Below are positions 8,392 to 17,585 of a stretch of 19,590 nucleotides of DNA, one piece after another (position 1 is the first letter of the stretch; each line of letters starts with the position of its first letter). A program made the position numbers and the translations under genes. The stretch spans positions 1-19,590 of the forward strand of contig JADGQN010000038.1 of NCBI GenBank assembly GCA_017881765.1, in the 5' to 3' direction. Under the pieces are notes generated by a model. The model did not search any database and was not told where the DNA came from. It saw only the letters and a program-made list of their open reading frames with translations. The DNA comes from Syntrophobacterales bacterium (GTDB lineage Bacteria > Desulfobacterota > Syntrophorhabdia > Syntrophorhabdales > WCHB1-27).

Positions 8392-8900
8392 AAATCCCTC
8401 CAAACCGACCGTTCGTTACTATTACATCTCCTTTTTTACACAGGACATGTTCCCAAGCAGCAGATGCGTAAACAAAATGGTTTTCTTTTTGCCTTTTTAT
8501 CTTGCAACGCACCCCAATTCATTCACATCCGCGCCGATAGAGCATACCCACAAACTGGCGGGGTTTACTGACTACGCCGCTATCCTCCCATCAACTACGC
8601 CGCTCCTAAGACTTCTTTATTCTATTCTATAACGTGTTGTGAAGAATGCAAGTGGATCTTGATGCAGCTGTTTCATCATTACGACTTCAAACATTGCATT
8701 GGTAGCGTGTTTCTGCCTGAGGTACCACAATGTTTGACCATATAGCTGTGGGCCCCAGCAAGTCAGCACTGAACGTGTAGATGTGAAGCTTGTGACCTGC
8801 AATCTTACATATTTTAGAAAATAGTCAAGTGAAGATTGGAGGAAGCACTGTGCACACCGTTACGCAGTCCAGCGGGCAACGGGTGTATTGACTCACAAGG
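8392..8900. other. Gene-free, AT-richer region
   Basis: About 500 bp with no credible gene. Short frames on both strands (for example 8617-8802 on the minus strand) lack ribosome sites and recognisable motifs. The base composition is visibly richer in A and T than the flanking operons. Together with the intron-like fragment at its right end, this suggests a zone of insertion and decay, but no transposase remnant can be identified by eye. Confidence 0.4.
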
Positions 8901-9203
8901 GTGCGTGTGTCATTCCAGGATGATGAAAGAGGGAACCGGACGCCAGACGAGACCTTAACCAGACGTAACGGTGGGATAGACGTTGCACGACTCTATTTTA
9001 AGTCTACATAAGGCCAGAGAAACCAGATAGGGTTGCACTAAGTTGCATCCAAGAATAGAGCAAGGCGACCAGGAGAATAGCGATAGCGCAGCATCCTGTA
9101 AGGACGGAGGCGTACTTATAGTACGTCGGAGTCGTGCCTACGCAGGCAACGAAGAGGGGTGCCCGTGTCCAAACACGGGTCTATGAATGAAGGCAACTTG
9201 GTG
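8901..9203 (+). mobile_element. Probable 5' fragment of a group II intron (domain I), no ORF
   Basis: The segment begins with GTGCG, matching the group II intron 5' consensus GTGYG, and is dense in small RNA hairpins: TCCT-GTA-AGGA (9094-9104), CGTAC-TTATA-GTACG (9111-9125) and CCCGTGT-CCAA-ACACGGG (9162-9179). The string GAATGAAGGCAAC near 9185 resembles sequence I know from bacterial intron domain I. No reverse transcriptase and no domain V are present in the window, so this would be a truncated relic. It stops right at the pbpC stop codon (9204-9206, minus strand). The structure is seen; the family assignment is from memory of intron sequences and is not certain. Confidence 0.5.
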
Positions 9204-11330
9204 CTAGTCCCTGACGGTGAAGGTTATCGTGTCGAGGGTTCGGTCATCAGGGCCGAGCAGGTGGAGCCGGTGATGACCGCGTATCGGGGTCCAGGAATAC
9301 ATGGCGCCTTCTCCCACCAGCTCGCCGTCCAGGAGCCATCTCATTTGACTTGGCGAACCTGCGGCCTGGAAAAAGATTTTCTGGTGAGGGGTCGGTATGT
9401 CAGGATCAAGCGCGATCAAGGCCCCGGCGGGCGGATAGGTTATTCTGGAGAGGGGCCATGCCTTGATATACTGTACCAAGCCCGGTTCCGTGCCCCTGAT
9501 AAACCACTCCCTCTTGGATCGCTGGTCAAGACCTGATGGCGCTGCCAGGACAACCCCATCGGGCGGCGACGGCGTCTGCGACGGACGTGTCTTGTGCAGA
9601 TACTTCATGATCTCGAGCCAGATAGGTGCCGCTCCCGAAATGCCGCTCACATTCCACATGGCTTCGCCCGAAAAGTTGCCGACCCAGACGCCCACCGTAT
9701 AATCGCTCGAGAACCCGATGCACCAGTTGTCCCTCATGTCCTTGCTCGTGCCTGTCTTGGATGCTGTCCAGAAGTTGGTGGAGAGAGGATTTTCCAGGCC
9801 AAACGTCGTGCTTCGGGCTTCCCGGTCTGAAAGCATATCGCCTACGATAAAGGCTGCCTCTCTCGAAAACACGCGCCTTCCCGCGCTCTTCCCGGCGTCA
9901 GGCTGGAGCCTTGCCACACTCCACCAACCGCCGTTGGCCAAGGTTCTGCACGCGTTTGTCAGGTCCCAAAGGCTTACGTCAAGCGTGCCTAATGCCAGAG
10001 AATGACCGTAGTAGTCTCCATCCCGAAGGGGTCCGAAGCCCAGCGCTTCCAATTTTTGTACAAAAGGCTCGGTGCCCGTAAGGAGTAGCAGTCTGACTGC
10101 CGGCACGTTGAGGGAAGAGGCTAGCGCGACCCGCGCAGGCACCTGCCCGCGGTATGTGTTATCGTAGTTTTCAGGCCTGTAGATACCCGTTTCAGTCGAC
10201 AGGTCGATCGGGGCGTCTTCCAGAAGTGTTGCGGCTGTTATGAGTCGCCTGTCGATGGCCATCGCATAGAGAAACGGTTTAAGGGTTGATCCGGCCTGTC
10301 TCTTTGCGCGGATGCCGTCTACGTGGCTTGCCTGTGGATTCAAGCCGGTATTAGCCACGTATGCGAGCACTTCTCCCGTTTTGTTTGCAAGGACGAGGAG
10401 AGCCGCATCCTTCACATTTTGATCTCTCAGGTCTATCAGGTACTGCTTCAATAAACCCTGAGCCAGGCCTTGAAGATCGCCGTCCAATGTGGATGCAGCC
10501 TGCTTCATGCCGGGCTTGAGCAGGTAGAGGGCAACATGAGGCGCAAGGGCAATCCTTGGCTTCAGAAAGTAAGGCGTGTTAAGCGAGGCGGCCACAAGGG
10601 TCTCTAACTCTGCGGATTCTGTAGTCGCTCTCAGTGATATAGCAAGGAACCGGGCGCGCTTTGCCACACGCTCCCTGGAGGCATTGGGAGAGCGGATCAG
10701 CACGGCAAGAATAAGTGATTCGTTTTCGGTGAGACCACTCGGTTCCTTGCGGAAAAGGCCGCGTGAAGCCGCGGCTATGCCCTGTAGTTCCCCCCTGAAG
10801 GTCACCAGATTGAGGTAAGCTTCAAGTATCTCCTGCTTTGACCAGGCGCTCTCGATCTGCCATGCAGCACGCACCTGTCTCCATTTTTGTTTGGCTGTTC
10901 TGCGCCCTGACTGAGGCCGAGCGCTCGTGTTGATGATGGAGGCGAGCTGCATGGTGATGGTGCTTGCGCCTCTTTTCTCGCTCTTGAAAAGATTGCGTAT
11001 GAAGGCTCCGCAAAACGCCTTCGGATCGGCGCCCCCGTGCGTGTAAAATCTTCTGTCTTCTGACAGAATAACTGCTCTTATAAGAGCCGGAGAAATCTCA
11101 TCGAGGGCCACCCAGTCGAGCTTTCGCCCTTCGAAATCGGTCCTGAGCTCATGGATGGCGACGCCGTGCCGATCTAGCAGCAGCGCGTCAGACTTGCGGT
11201 ATGAGTCCCGGGCTTTATCAAAGGAGGGGACCCGTGGGGCCGGTTCTCGCAGCGCCCAGTACCCAAGTCCGCCGCCCGCGAGAATAGCGCAGGCAAGCAA
11301 AATAATCGTGACGCGCAGCCCGTAGCGCAT
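9204..11330 (-). CDS. pbpC: Penicillin-binding protein 1C, glycosyltransferase/transpeptidase
   Basis: A bifunctional class A penicillin-binding protein, 708 residues from ATG 11330. An N-terminal TM helix (VTIILLACAILAGGGLGYW) is followed by a GT51 peptidoglycan glycosyltransferase with motif 1 (EDRRFYTHGG, Glu91) and motif 2 (GASTITMQLA). The transpeptidase has all three motifs: STLK (Ser348, Lys351), SLN (Ser406-Asn408) and KTGT (Lys525). The last ~75 residues match the beta-sandwich BiPBP_C domain of PBP1C. A longer frame begins at TTG 11369, but ATG 11330 puts the TM helix at the N-terminus and has AGGGA upstream. It lies downstream of the alpha-2-macroglobulin gene on the same strand; E. 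coli pbpC and yfhM are paired in the same way. The C-terminal codons abut an intron-like fragment. Confidence 0.95.
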   Translation of the reverse strand: MRYGLRVTIILLACAILAGGGLGYWALREPAPRVPSFDKARDSYRKSDALLLDRHGVAIHELRTDFEGRKLDWVALDEISPALIRAVILSEDRRFYTHGGADPKAFCGAFIRNLFKSEKRGASTITMQLASIINTSARPQSGRRTAKQKWRQVRAAWQIESAWSKQEILEAYLNLVTFRGELQGIAAASRGLFRKEPSGLTENESLILAVLIRSPNASRERVAKRARFLAISLRATTESAELETLVAASLNTPYFLKPRIALAPHVALYLLKPGMKQAASTLDGDLQGLAQGLLKQYLIDLRDQNVKDAALLVLANKTGEVLAYVANTGLNPQASHVDGIRAKRQAGSTLKPFLYAMAIDRRLITAATLLEDAPIDLSTETGIYRPENYDNTYRGQVPARVALASSLNVPAVRLLLLTGTEPFVQKLEALGFGPLRDGDYYGHSLALGTLDVSLWDLTNACRTLANGGWWSVARLQPDAGKSAGRRVFSREAAFIVGDMLSDREARSTTFGLENPLSTNFWTASKTGTSKDMRDNWCIGFSSDYTVGVWVGNFSGEAMWNVSGISGAAPIWLEIMKYLHKTRPSQTPSPPDGVVLAAPSGLDQRSKREWFIRGTEPGLVQYIKAWPLSRITYPPAGALIALDPDIPTPHQKIFFQAAGSPSQMRWLLDGELVGEGAMYSWTPIRGHHRLHLLGPDDRTLDTITFTVRD

Positions 11331-11393
11331 AAGAGATTTCCCTAACACCCCTCCTATCCTACACCCCAAACACTAATCGCTATCGACTCACAC

Positions 11394-11418
11394 AACACTC
11401 AACACGTAACACTCAACA
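11394..11418. repeat. Short direct repeat between macroglobulin and pbpC genes
   Basis: AACACTCAACA occurs at 11394-11404 and again at 11408-11418, a 14-bp period, in the 97-bp gap between the two minus-strand genes. The gap is low-complexity and lacks any hairpin with a T-run, so it does not look like a terminator between them. Confidence 0.5.
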
Positions 11419-11427
11419 TTGTTTTAC

Positions 11428-14400
11428 TCACTCCTTCACCGTCACTTTCTCATTCGGTATCTCGCCGAACATCTCGGGTGCATAGAGTGCTTCCACTCGT
11501 GTCGGCGGAAGCTGAAACACGCCTTCGTTATTAATGCGCACCGTGTATTCGAGCGTCCATTTTCCTTTGGGTACGAATTCATAATAGGACCGCAATGCCT
11601 CGAACGAACGTTCCTGGAATATTGGCCATGCCCATCCCTTAGCCTTTTCATCACGGGTGAGGAGGGACGAATCCCTGGCCAGACCGCTCCCAAGGGCTGT
11701 CGAGCCTGCCGGTATAGGATCGTTAACGACCACCCAGGTCATGTCGGATTGGGCCTCTAGGTCGAGTTTCACCCTTACAACGTCGCCTTTGGTCCAGACA
11801 CCTTTCTGCTTCTGCTCTATTGCTGGGGCTCGCGTCGCCCCCTCCCGCGGCAGAGCCGCCGGAGCCTCCCCCTCTCGCTCGCCGTGCTCGCTAGATAGAT
11901 TCCCACCGGTACGGCTGTGGGAATCTATCAGACTGTAGGTCTTCGTAATCTTGTATCCGCTTGAAACAGGTTCTTTCAGGGGTACGGCTGCCAGGCTCTG
12001 CACGGTTAGCCAGGGTTTACCGGTTCCCGTGTGCTGAACAGAGAGCGTCTTGCTCCCTCGCGGCCACTTGAGCAATGCGCTTCCACCCGCGGGTGTCGCC
12101 GTCCAGTCGACCACCTCCTGCTCCCGTTGCAATGTCGCTTGTGTTTTGCCGGTCACGGGGACAGCCTCAAAAGCCTGTGTAAACTTCTCGATGGAAAGCA
12201 CGCCCCATGCATTGGCAATGGTCGTATTCCATTTGCCCTTGTACTGCCGGCCAAGAGCCCCTCTTATGAGTCGTGGCATGTCCTCCTTCCAGGCCGGAAT
12301 GGAAAGTGCAGCGAGCACCGTCTTCACGGCGTTCAGGTCTGTAGAGATCATCAGCCACCAGAGGTCATCTCCCCTTTCGGTTGAGAATCCCATCGTAGTG
12401 CCCTGGAAGTTGAGCCTTGACCGGAGTATCTGTTCCGCATCTTTGAGCCTCCGTTCTCTTTCCGGGATCGCACTGCTTCGCATGAGAAGGTTGAGCCAGT
12501 CGATCACCGCGGAGGTGGGCCACAGATTGGGGTCGATGGTGAAGGAGCTGAGCTGCTCCGGCCGCACTGCCGTGTATCTGGAGAGAGCCTCAAGAGCAGC
12601 GATCTTGCGAATCGTCAAATCCGCGGTGGGCAAAGCCGAACTACGGATGAGCTTGCCCTCCACGAAAGAAGTAAGACTTTGCTGCATGCTTTCCCGGGGA
12701 CGGTCGGGGATCTTCCATCCTGCCTCATGGGCTATGGAGAGCACGTATGACGTGAGCACGTCACTGCCTCGCTGCATTGTGGGGAAATATTTGAGTAGCC
12801 CGTCTTCATCCAGGTAGGAGGGAAGCTCCGCCATGACCTGCTTCCACATCTCTTCGTCCCTCAGAGAAACTGCTTTTGAAACCTTCTGTTCCATGCATCC
12901 GTAAGGATATTGGCGCATGTAATCGAGTACGGCGGAGATCTCTGAGAGCTTCGGCCGGAGCGAGACGCGCACGCCTCCGCCCGGCACCGCATCTTTTGGC
13001 TGTTCGACGGCCATCTCCGCCTTTCCGTCCACCTGCAGGATAGTTCCCTGGATGGTCCTCACGGGGATGGCGGCGATGACCTTCTGGGAGACCTTGAGCG
13101 CATCCTGAGCAGTACCATCTTTTGTACGGGCTGTGACTTCCCACTTCTGCATGTCTATCCCCTGGGGCACCTTGATATTCCAGCCGACCAGACGGGCCTC
13201 ACCTGCTTTGAGCTCCTGCCTCACCGTTTTGAGTTTTCTTGTTTCTCTGCCATCCTCGACCTGTGCGGCGACCTCGATCTCCATGTCGCGAGTCGAGGCG
13301 TTTCTCGCGGTGAAAAGGGCTTTAAATCTGTCTCCCTGTCTCACCAGGGGCGGAAGCCCTGAGAGCAGCATCAAATCCTGCGTGCTCCGTATGCTCGTCT
13401 GGCCGGAGCCGAAAAGACCTGTCCCGCACGTGGCGACGGCAACTATCCTGAAGCTCGTGAGAGAATCAGGGAGTTGAAACTCCACTGATGCTTCACCTTT
13501 CTCATCGAGGAAAAACCGTCCTTTCCAGAAAACGAGCGTGTCAAAAAGCTCCCTCGTGATCTGCCTGCCGCCTCCGCCACCTCGGGGAAGCGCCTTGAGC
13601 CCGTAATGTCTTTTTCCCACCACGTGCATCTGATTGGTTGCTGTTTTGACCTCATAGGGTCTGCGCTTCATCATCTCTTCAAGAATCTGCCAGCTCCCGT
13701 TGGGCATTAATTCAAGGAGACCCTCGTCCACGACGGCCACGGCCACTTCGCCCCGTTGGGGCATTGGCTTGCCATCGGCTTTTCGGACGGCGATGGATGC
13801 GCGGACCTTTTCCCGGACCCTGTACTGCTCACGATCAGGCCGGACCTTGACCTTTAATTCGTGGGCCTGCCAGCCAACGGCAATCTCGGCGATGCCCAGC
13901 TTATAGGCAGGCTTGCCGAGATCAACAAGGGCCGTGGGCTTCGCCCCTTGCACGCGCCCTCTCACGCACAACGCAGAGACAAAAATATTGGGGGCATAGT
14001 TTCCCTTCATTGGCAACTCGATTACGGGACTCGAGCCGGAGAGACGTTTGACAAACGTCTCCAGGATACCTTCCCTTTCCACGGTGACGAGCACAGTTGC
14101 CTCCCTGAACGGCATACGCACCTGGAGCTTGGCTACGTCACCCGGTTCATACCGTTTTTTCTCAGGCAGGAGGTCTATGCGGTCAGTATCCTTGACGTCA
14201 AACCACCATTCTCCTTCTGAAGCAACCCATACTTCACGGTTAACGACGGAGGCCCTGCCCTCGGGGTCTTCCGCCGTCGCCTGCAGAATCACACTTCCTG
14301 AAACGGGTGACGGGACTTCGCATGTCAGAAGACCGTGCGCATCTGTTTTCCCTTCGCACAAAGAGGAGGCGAGCCGCTTGACCTCCGTGACATGATCGTA

Positions 14401-17400
14401 CGCATAGAACCCGCCGACAAGTCTTTTCCTGTGAGTGAAAACGTTTCTCTGAAAAACATCTACTTTCACGGCTGTTCGCGGCACCGGTTTTCCCGTCAGG
14501 TCGAGCACCAAGGCCTTAAACTTGAGCTTGTCTTTGGAAAGGGCCCATGAGTCCGGCTCAAGCCCGACAAGCAAGGCGGCCGGCCAGAGTGGTATGCGCC
14601 GCGAGACCGTCTGGATCTCTCCATTCGGGTCACGATACTCCAGTTCCGTGAGCATCTCCGTCGGTGAGACAATCCGTGGCGCCCCCTTGAGCACGGTACG
14701 CGCAGTCCCTTCCGGCCCAAGAGTAAGTTCAACTGTCTGTAGCTTCTCATCTTTAGGTTTTGCGGGCTGCGCTCCACCCTCTTCCGGTTCGGCCTCCTCC
14801 TCACCAAATATCTCCTCGGTTTCCTGCTCCCTTGTCACGCCTTCGCGCACGGGTCCGTTAGTCCATTGAAAACCTTCATAGTCGTCAAAGCGTGTGGCCT
14901 TAGGTTGCATCTGTCCGCGAAGTTTCACGGACAAGCCTGATGCGCCTCCGCCGGAGAGATACTGCACGAAGAGATCGAGCGGTACGTCCGTGGCGGCTAT
15001 GAGTGGTTCCTTCGGTCCTGAGATAGAGGCCTTCGTGAGCGGCACTCTGAACTCCTCTACCCGGATCGTGCCTGACTGCCAGCGTCTCCCGTCGAAATAG
15101 CCTCGCTTTTGCGTCCCTCTCTTATTAACGAGCGTGACGGAATAGGCGCCCAGTTTGGCATCCTTCGGGATTGCCCATTCTGTTTCCGCGACCTGTTGCT
15201 CCATATCCCACGTGAGGGGAAATTCGTACGCCTGGTCGCTGCCTATATGCGCGATCACCACCGCATCGGGCAACTCCTCTTTGGTGAGCAGGGCGAAACC
15301 GGCGGAGACTGCTTTTCTGATGAGGTGTTTCATATGCACGCTGTCCCCGGCTCTGAGGAGCGTGCGATCAAAGATCGTGTGAGCTGCGACCGGTCCCGCA
15401 TACCCACCTTCACGAAGATTGAACCGATACGGCTCTATGCCTTCATCCCATCCGGAGTGGACGAAGGTCATGTCGTCCTGAGTGCGGACGAAGACAAAGA
15501 ATCCCCCTGCCAAAACGTAAAGCGGACCCGGCTCGGAGTATTCCCGTTCCCGTGAATTCCGTCTCTTCCATTGACAGTTCGGGAGTTCGCCCTCTCCCGG
15601 CAAAGAGCCATGGACGTGAGCTGCTCCGTTTCCATCCGTGGTTCCCTGCCAGATACTCTTGCCGTTGCAATCCCGTATGGTGACTGACGCGCCCTTAACA
15701 GGCTCAGCCGTCTCAAGCGATGTGACCCAGACGAGTGAGGATTCCCGGCCCCATTTGAGATGGGCCGACAGGTTGGTGACCAGCGCGGAGGTCTGAACGT
15801 ACATAGGTTTGGGCTTACCGAGAAGCGACGCTCCGAGGATGTCGCTCTCCAGTTCCACGACGTAAAGGCCGGGTTTACCCAGCGGTATGCCCACAACTTC
15901 AAACGCCTTCTGTCCGTTGGGCTTGGGCATACTGAAATCTTTTGCCTTTGCCTCTACCTTCAGGAGACTCTCTTCCCGGCGCGCAACAGCAACCTTTCTC
16001 AGCCAGTCTATGATCTCTATATCCGACTCCGGCCGGCGAAGCCTTCCCTTGAGGCCGTCCATGACCTCCTTACCCTTTTGTGGGAGTGCGCTTCCAACGG
16101 CGTCAATCACTGGGACACCCGCACGCGGGTACCCGGTCGCCCCCTCCCGCGGCAAAGCCGCTGGAGCCTCCCCCTCTCGCTCGCCGTGCTCGCTAGATAG
16201 ATTCCCACGGGCTTGCCCCTGGGAATCTATCGCCTGTTTGGTGCCTTCTAGAAGCTGATCGGCTGCCGTGTCAGTAAGCCCTTTTTCGTCAAGGAGACCG
16301 ACTCTTCTGCCATGAAGCATGGGCTCAATGTTTCTGACTGTTACCGGGAGTAACGCATCCTTTCTCTCAATGATCCCGAAACGGCTCGCGAATTTTGCCA
16401 GTGGAGGATAAGGACCCGTCCGGACCACAAGGGGGAACCGCGCCCTGTTTTCAAGGACTCTCCCGGCATCATCCAGAAGGTTCTTCGGCATCTCAACAGA
16501 GAAGACCGCATTCTCGGGAAAAGGCCCTTTGAACGACAGATACGCCACCGTGTTCTCCTGATCGCTATTCTCCTCGGGCCGATAGATTTTCTCACCGCTC
16601 CTCAGGACAACCTTCCTGGCGAGGTCGCGTGAAACGGGTGCTGAGAAGTCCACTGACATGGGCAACATCGGTATGCACCCCGACTTTGCGTGTTCTCTGG
16701 CACACCGGAAGGTTGCGGTGAACGGACGTCTTGACTTGAATTCGAAAATCTGGCTCTGAGTCGTAGCAACGCCGCTTCTTGAGGTGACCCCCTTGCCCCA
16801 GGTAAGGCTCACCCTTCTGTTAGCCGGAAAGATGCGCGTACACTGGAGCGCCAAGAGCGAGCGTCCATCAGGGGCTCTGCGGAAAGTCTTCAGTATCGCT
16901 TCCCTCTCGCTGCCTTCAATGATCCGCGCGGGGACAGGCTCGACGAGGCCTTCCACAGTGCACGAGACGTTCCGCAGGATCGATTCCCTGGTTGCCTCAG
17001 CATCCAGCGTGAGGAGGAAGATCTGGTCTTCCGCAATATACTCGGAACCCTCGGGTGGCCGAACGGTCTTGACGGCCGGGCCTCCGGTTGAGAATGAAAA
17101 TGTTTGTGGCCCAAGCATATGCTTGCCATCAAGTGTCACCAGGCCTTGTTTGAGGGTGAACTGGCAGACAACGCCTGCCGGCAGATCACGATCAAAGTCG
17201 TAGACCCAGTTCTTTCCATCCGCCCATCGGCCGTGACCCTTTTCGGGGCAGTTTACGTCGAATGGCTCGACCTGCACCATCGCCCCGAAAGGTACCATCT
17301 GCTCCGAGAATCTCGCCTGTACCTGCCGAATGCCCTTTACCTCGCCCTGCGGCGTAAACAGGGCAACCCGGGCATCCTCACCCGCTGCCAGACCGGCGAC

Positions 17401-17457
17401 GAACGAAAAGGCGAAGACAAAGAGGATTAACCGGACAAAGTGTGCTGATTTCTTCAC
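11428..17457 (-). CDS. Bacterial alpha-2-macroglobulin (YfhM-like) with intact thioester
   Basis: About 2009 residues; a periplasmic protease trap thought to act when the envelope is breached, with PBP1C repairing the wall. GTG 17457 is chosen over GTG 17466 because AGGGGG lies 7-8 nt upstream; it gives a standard signal peptide (MKKSAHFVRLILFVFAFSF). No lipobox Cys follows, unlike E. coli YfhM. MG-type domains fill the N-terminal half; ~residue 699 has the MG motif DRTLLRAGDSVHMKHLI. An acidic linker is at ~885, a Gly-rich, bait-like stretch at ~1290 (LPRGGGGGRQ), then the A2M domain (FWKGRFFLDEKGEASVEF). The thioester is intact: YPYGCMEQ, Cys1521 and Gln1524. The protein is longer than E. 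coli YfhM (about 1650). Two ~32-residue inserts (residues ~410-440 and ~1843-1875) are encoded by a repeated DNA element. Confidence 0.93.
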   Translation of the reverse strand: MKKSAHFVRLILFVFAFSFVAGLAAGEDARVALFTPQGEVKGIRQVQARFSEQMVPFGAMVQVEPFDVNCPEKGHGRWADGKNWVYDFDRDLPAGVVCQFTLKQGLVTLDGKHMLGPQTFSFSTGGPAVKTVRPPEGSEYIAEDQIFLLTLDAEATRESILRNVSCTVEGLVEPVPARIIEGSEREAILKTFRRAPDGRSLLALQCTRIFPANRRVSLTWGKGVTSRSGVATTQSQIFEFKSRRPFTATFRCAREHAKSGCIPMLPMSVDFSAPVSRDLARKVVLRSGEKIYRPEENSDQENTVAYLSFKGPFPENAVFSVEMPKNLLDDAGRVLENRARFPLVVRTGPYPPLAKFASRFGIIERKDALLPVTVRNIEPMLHGRRVGLLDEKGLTDTAADQLLEGTKQAIDSQGQARGNLSSEHGEREGEAPAALPREGATGYPRAGVPVIDAVGSALPQKGKEVMDGLKGRLRRPESDIEIIDWLRKVAVARREESLLKVEAKAKDFSMPKPNGQKAFEVVGIPLGKPGLYVVELESDILGASLLGKPKPMYVQTSALVTNLSAHLKWGRESSLVWVTSLETAEPVKGASVTIRDCNGKSIWQGTTDGNGAAHVHGSLPGEGELPNCQWKRRNSREREYSEPGPLYVLAGGFFVFVRTQDDMTFVHSGWDEGIEPYRFNLREGGYAGPVAAHTIFDRTLLRAGDSVHMKHLIRKAVSAGFALLTKEELPDAVVIAHIGSDQAYEFPLTWDMEQQVAETEWAIPKDAKLGAYSVTLVNKRGTQKRGYFDGRRWQSGTIRVEEFRVPLTKASISGPKEPLIAATDVPLDLFVQYLSGGGASGLSVKLRGQMQPKATRFDDYEGFQWTNGPVREGVTREQETEEIFGEEEAEPEEGGAQPAKPKDEKLQTVELTLGPEGTARTVLKGAPRIVSPTEMLTELEYRDPNGEIQTVSRRIPLWPAALLVGLEPDSWALSKDKLKFKALVLDLTGKPVPRTAVKVDVFQRNVFTHRKRLVGGFYAYDHVTEVKRLASSLCEGKTDAHGLLTCEVPSPVSGSVILQATAEDPEGRASVVNREVWVASEGEWWFDVKDTDRIDLLPEKKRYEPGDVAKLQVRMPFREATVLVTVEREGILETFVKRLSGSSPVIELPMKGNYAPNIFVSALCVRGRVQGAKPTALVDLGKPAYKLGIAEIAVGWQAHELKVKVRPDREQYRVREKVRASIAVRKADGKPMPQRGEVAVAVVDEGLLELMPNGSWQILEEMMKRRPYEVKTATNQMHVVGKRHYGLKALPRGGGGGRQITRELFDTLVFWKGRFFLDEKGEASVEFQLPDSLTSFRIVAVATCGTGLFGSGQTSIRSTQDLMLLSGLPPLVRQGDRFKALFTARNASTRDMEIEVAAQVEDGRETRKLKTVRQELKAGEARLVGWNIKVPQGIDMQKWEVTARTKDGTAQDALKVSQKVIAAIPVRTIQGTILQVDGKAEMAVEQPKDAVPGGGVRVSLRPKLSEISAVLDYMRQYPYGCMEQKVSKAVSLRDEEMWKQVMAELPSYLDEDGLLKYFPTMQRGSDVLTSYVLSIAHEAGWKIPDRPRESMQQSLTSFVEGKLIRSSALPTADLTIRKIAALEALSRYTAVRPEQLSSFTIDPNLWPTSAVIDWLNLLMRSSAIPERERRLKDAEQILRSRLNFQGTTMGFSTERGDDLWWLMISTDLNAVKTVLAALSIPAWKEDMPRLIRGALGRQYKGKWNTTIANAWGVLSIEKFTQAFEAVPVTGKTQATLQREQEVVDWTATPAGGSALLKWPRGSKTLSVQHTGTGKPWLTVQSLAAVPLKEPVSSGYKITKTYSLIDSHSRTGGNLSSEHGEREGEAPAALPREGATRAPAIEQKQKGVWTKGDVVRVKLDLEAQSDMTWVVVNDPIPAGSTALGSGLARDSSLLTRDEKAKGWAWPIFQERSFEALRSYYEFVPKGKWTLEYTVRINNEGVFQLPPTRVEALYAPEMFGEIPNEKVTVKE
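11834..11929 (-). repeat. In-frame 96-bp palindromic element, copy 1
   Basis: Copy near the 3' end of the macroglobulin gene. Read on the minus strand it opens with the hairpin GATAGATTCCCA / TGGGAATCTATC (11894-11905 and 11918-11929, 12-nt loop), followed by a GC-rich 60-bp part holding smaller inverted repeats such as GCGGC..GCCGC. It is translated as part of the protein (LSSEHGEREGEAPAALPREG) between the KITKTYSL strand and the KGDVVRVKLDL strand, where relatives usually have a short loop. Outside the 12-nt loop it differs from copy 2 by only two bases, both silent. Confidence 0.85.
16136..16231 (-). repeat. In-frame 96-bp palindromic element, copy 2
   Basis: The second copy, in the N-terminal third of the macroglobulin gene. 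The hairpin arms are 16196-16207 and 16220-16231, with a loop different from copy 1 (CGGGCTTGCCCC here). The element begins at the third codon position, as in copy 1, so both copies are read in the same frame and yield the same peptide. It falls in a probable linker between MG domains. A further small inverted repeat, ACCCG..CGGGT, lies just beyond it at 16118-16131. Confidence 0.85.
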
Positions 17458-17537
17458 GGGATGCACCCCCTGTTTCGAGATCTTTGGAGTTGTGTGAGAT
17501 GGCCATGCACACCGGCTCGTGCGTGATGGCTGCGTAG

Positions 17538-17543
17538 ATTATA
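17538..17543 (-). promoter_or_regulatory. Extended -10 promoter for the macroglobulin-pbpC operon
   Basis: On the minus strand the sequence reads TG-C-TATAAT, a perfect -10 box with the extended TGn. No good -35 box lies 16-18 nt upstream, which extended -10 promoters can do without. It would give a leader of about 75 nt before GTG 17457. Confidence 0.55.
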
Positions 17544-17579
17544 GCACGAGGATGCTGCCACCTACCCCCCTGTTCATGG

Positions 17580-17585
17580 TATAAT
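17580..17585 (+). promoter_or_regulatory. Extended -10 promoter for the PAS histidine kinase
   Basis: TG-G-TATAAT on the + strand, again a perfect extended -10, about 50 nt before ATG 17637. No clear -35. It faces away from the minus-strand -10 at 17538-17543, so the two genes share a compact divergent control region. Confidence 0.6.

Noticed and set aside
8617..8802. Small minus-strand frame as a transposase remnant
   Set aside because: No catalytic residues or recognisable motif; too short and without a ribosome site.
17544..17566. Sigma-54 promoter (TGGCAG on the minus strand) for the macroglobulin gene
   Set aside because: The GG-to-GC spacing is two bases off the required 10, and an extended -10 box overlaps it.
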